NCBI GenBank assembly: GCA_965199185.1
Contig: CBDAQW010000037.1
Location: 186,001-250,000 of the forward strand
Direction of reading: 5' to 3'
Length of the DNA stretch: 64,000 nt
Origin: Endozoicomonas sp965199185
GTDB lineage: Bacteria > Pseudomonadota > Gammaproteobacteria > Pseudomonadales > Endozoicomonadaceae
The position numbers and the translations under genes are program-made. The first letter of the stretch is position 1, and the number at the start of each line of letters is the position of its first letter. Positions 62,675 through 64,000 of the stretch are shown piece after piece. Below the pieces are notes generated by a model that worked only from the letters and a program-made list of their open reading frames with translations, was not told the DNA's origin and ran no database searches.

Positions 62675-62788
62675 GTTGGATTCCCCGAAAGAGAACCCGA
62701 CAATTAGCATGCAATGCTGACAATATATCGAGTTTTTTTGCATTCCTTGAGCTGATTGTCGGTATGTCCTTCGGACATTCCGATCTAT
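62670..62788. repeat. BIME-like repeat, copy D
   Basis: Begins CGTAGGTTGGATTCCCCGAA and contains the middle hairpin TTAGCATGCAATGCTGA and the right hairpin GTATGTCCTTCGGACATTC. The right foot is degenerate (ATCTATAA). Its left GTAG gives the rlmB stop codon. Confidence 0.8.
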
Positions 62789-62813
62789 AAGTTAGTGTCA
62801 TTGGCTCATCGGA

Positions 62814-63857
62814 CTACTTTTTATCGTCCGCAGGTGACAGTAGCATGTGAGTAGGATAGGCAAATTCAGCGCCCTGTTCGGCGACAACTCGAGCAATAGT
62901 CATTAATACCCATTGCTGTATCTGTAAGAACTCCACCCTGCTCGTTTTTTTGATATGTACTCTGACCTGACAGATCAGAGCTGAGTCACCATAACGGATA
63001 AAGCAGGCATACTTTGGTTCGTTCTGATCAATATCCGGGTTCTCAGCTACCAGCTCCATAATCCGACTGAAAATCATGGGCAGCTTATCCAGATCGTCAT
63101 AACGCAGTCCAAAATCTTCCACCATCCTGCGGTTACGCATTCTCGAAGGGTTTTCTACAACAATGCCTGTGAATAATGAGTTAGGTACATAACGAGGACG
63201 ACGATCAAAGGTACGAATACGAGTCAGCCGCCAGCCGATGGATTCAACATGTCCTTCAATCGCGCGATCGGGAGAGCTGATCCAGTCCCCTTCACTAAAG
63301 GGGCGGTCAAGCACTAGCATCAGGCCACCAAAAAAATTAGCCAGCCACTCCCGCGCTGCCATACCAATCACAATACCGCCAATACCGCCAAATGCCAGCA
63401 GTGTAGAGAGGCTGTAACCGAGCATCTGGGCAATACTGATGATCGTGATAAGCAGCACCAGCATCTGCACTATTCGGGTCAGTACTGAACCGGAAATACG
63501 CTGGCTCCATCTGGCTCCCGAAGCTTGAATCAGATCGGGACCAGATTGCGTAATCCGCCAGATCATCCAGGCTGGCAATAAAATCAACAAAACCTCTTCT
63601 ATCAACAACAAGCTGTCATGCCTGCCAGATTTCTCATGATCCAGCCAGAAATGTGCAAAATACAGCAGCGCCAGCAGCCAGGGAATAAATAGCAGTGGTT
63701 TTCTGATGGCGTTCATTATTAACGCTTGAACCGGTGTTTGTTGATGTTCTGCCTTTGTCACACAATACCGTTTGATGATTTTGCTGCCAGCCCATGCCAG
63801 CAAAATGACAACCAGCCATTGAAGTGCATCAGAGAAGTGAAAATCGGTGAATACCAT
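62814..63857 (-). CDS. MscS-family mechanosensitive channel
   Basis: 347 residues with four or five N-terminal transmembrane helices, the pore-lining helix and beta domain region (GGIGGIVIGMAAREWLANFF, GLMLVLDRPFSEGDWI) and a C-terminal cytoplasmic vestibule domain. It opens under membrane tension to release solutes. The fused N-terminal helices make it more YnaI/YbdG-like than minimal MscS. It converges on rlmB, with BIME copy D between them. Confidence 0.88.
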   Translation of the reverse strand: MVFTDFHFSDALQWLVVILLAWAGSKIIKRYCVTKAEHQQTPVQALIMNAIRKPLLFIPWLLALLYFAHFWLDHEKSGRHDSLLLIEEVLLILLPAWMIWRITQSGPDLIQASGARWSQRISGSVLTRIVQMLVLLITIISIAQMLGYSLSTLLAFGGIGGIVIGMAAREWLANFFGGLMLVLDRPFSEGDWISSPDRAIEGHVESIGWRLTRIRTFDRRPRYVPNSLFTGIVVENPSRMRNRRMVEDFGLRYDDLDKLPMIFSRIMELVAENPDIDQNEPKYACFIRYGDSALICQVRVHIKKTSRVEFLQIQQWVLMTIARVVAEQGAEFAYPTHMLLSPADDKK

Positions 63858-63945
63858 TTGGCGACCCCTGTAGAGAACATCCTTTTCTCTCTACAGTGTA
63901 GCCATAGGTGAAGCCTGTGAAATGGTGAGGATATTTAATTTATAA

Positions 63946-64000
63946 ACGTCATGTGTGACCTTTATCTTGTTGGTTGCCGATCCATGGCTTGTGGGTTCTG
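63946..64000. repeat. 181-bp MITE, copy 3 (cut by the window end)
   Basis: The first 55 bases of the same element with several substitutions (starts ACGTCATGTGTGACC), lying upstream of the MscS-family gene. The divergence suggests an older insertion than copies 1 and 2. The right end is outside the window. Confidence 0.75.

Noticed and set aside
1..64000. CRISPR array, prophage, conjugative element or restriction-modification system
   Set aside because: No regularly spaced direct repeats, no cas, phage structural, integrase, relaxase or methyltransferase-nuclease genes are visible; the mobile DNA is limited to MITEs, REPs and one IS remnant.

Overview
The window reads as chromosome of a marine, host-associated gammaproteobacterium, most like Endozoicomonas or a close relative in the Oceanospirillales. 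The housekeeping neighbourhoods are standard gammaproteobacterial ones: rubredoxin / ubiC-ubiA-phoB-phoR, bioBFHCD-comF, ptsP-rppH, tesA opposite ybbA-ybbP, and miaA-hfq-hflX-hflK-hflC-hisZ-purA followed by rnr-rlmB. Between these blocks lie AT-richer accessory genes for secreted, ankyrin-like and other unrecognised proteins, several broken genes, and many small palindromic repeats. The genus assignment is an inference from gene order and style, not from a search.

Layout. 1-7.7 kb: H-NS-like protein, PhoBR two-component system, ubiquinone genes, a small rubredoxin, HU, three identical tRNA-Leu(CAG) genes and a large acyl-CoA dehydrogenase. 7.8-10.4 kb: a repeat-protein gene decayed by frameshifts. 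10.6-17 kb: biotin operon with a probable BirA-controlled promoter, comF and srkA. 17.2-20 kb: two low-GC genes for exported proteins, the second ending inside an ISAzo13-type insertion-sequence remnant. 20-27.6 kb: ppk, an NRDE protein, a DUF2541-like protein, ptsP, rppH and a HAD phosphatase. 27.7-31 kb: HlyD remnant, unknowns, an ankyrin protein and an AmiD-like amidase. 31-35.8 kb: a very unusual 860-residue RNA-repair enzyme, a PhnA-like zinc-ribbon protein, an exported isochorismatase-fold hydrolase, an orphan fliO and an unknown. 36-45.4 kb: an ABC exporter, tesA, a patatin, a thioesterase and a PqiA/PqiA/PqiB (LetAB-like) lipid-transport cluster. 45.7-63.9 kb: DeoR regulator, the miaA-purA block, three accessory exported proteins, rnr, rlmB and an MscS channel.

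The most interesting item is the protein at 31086-33668. Its visible motifs match, in order, an Rnl1/Trl1-type RNA ligase (KxxG, EGFVIR, KxK), a P-loop polynucleotide kinase and a probable two-HxT cyclic phosphodiesterase. This is the ligase-kinase-CPD plan of the fungal and plant tRNA ligase, at nearly the same length, in what is otherwise a bacterial chromosome.

The window also carries two families of small mobile repeats. One is a 181-bp MITE with 19-bp perfect terminal inverted repeats (two full copies and one cut by the window end). The other is a BIME-like pair of inverted REPs with GTAG feet (four copies plus two solitary hairpins). Several of these repeats, and the IS remnant, supply the stop codon of the adjacent gene.
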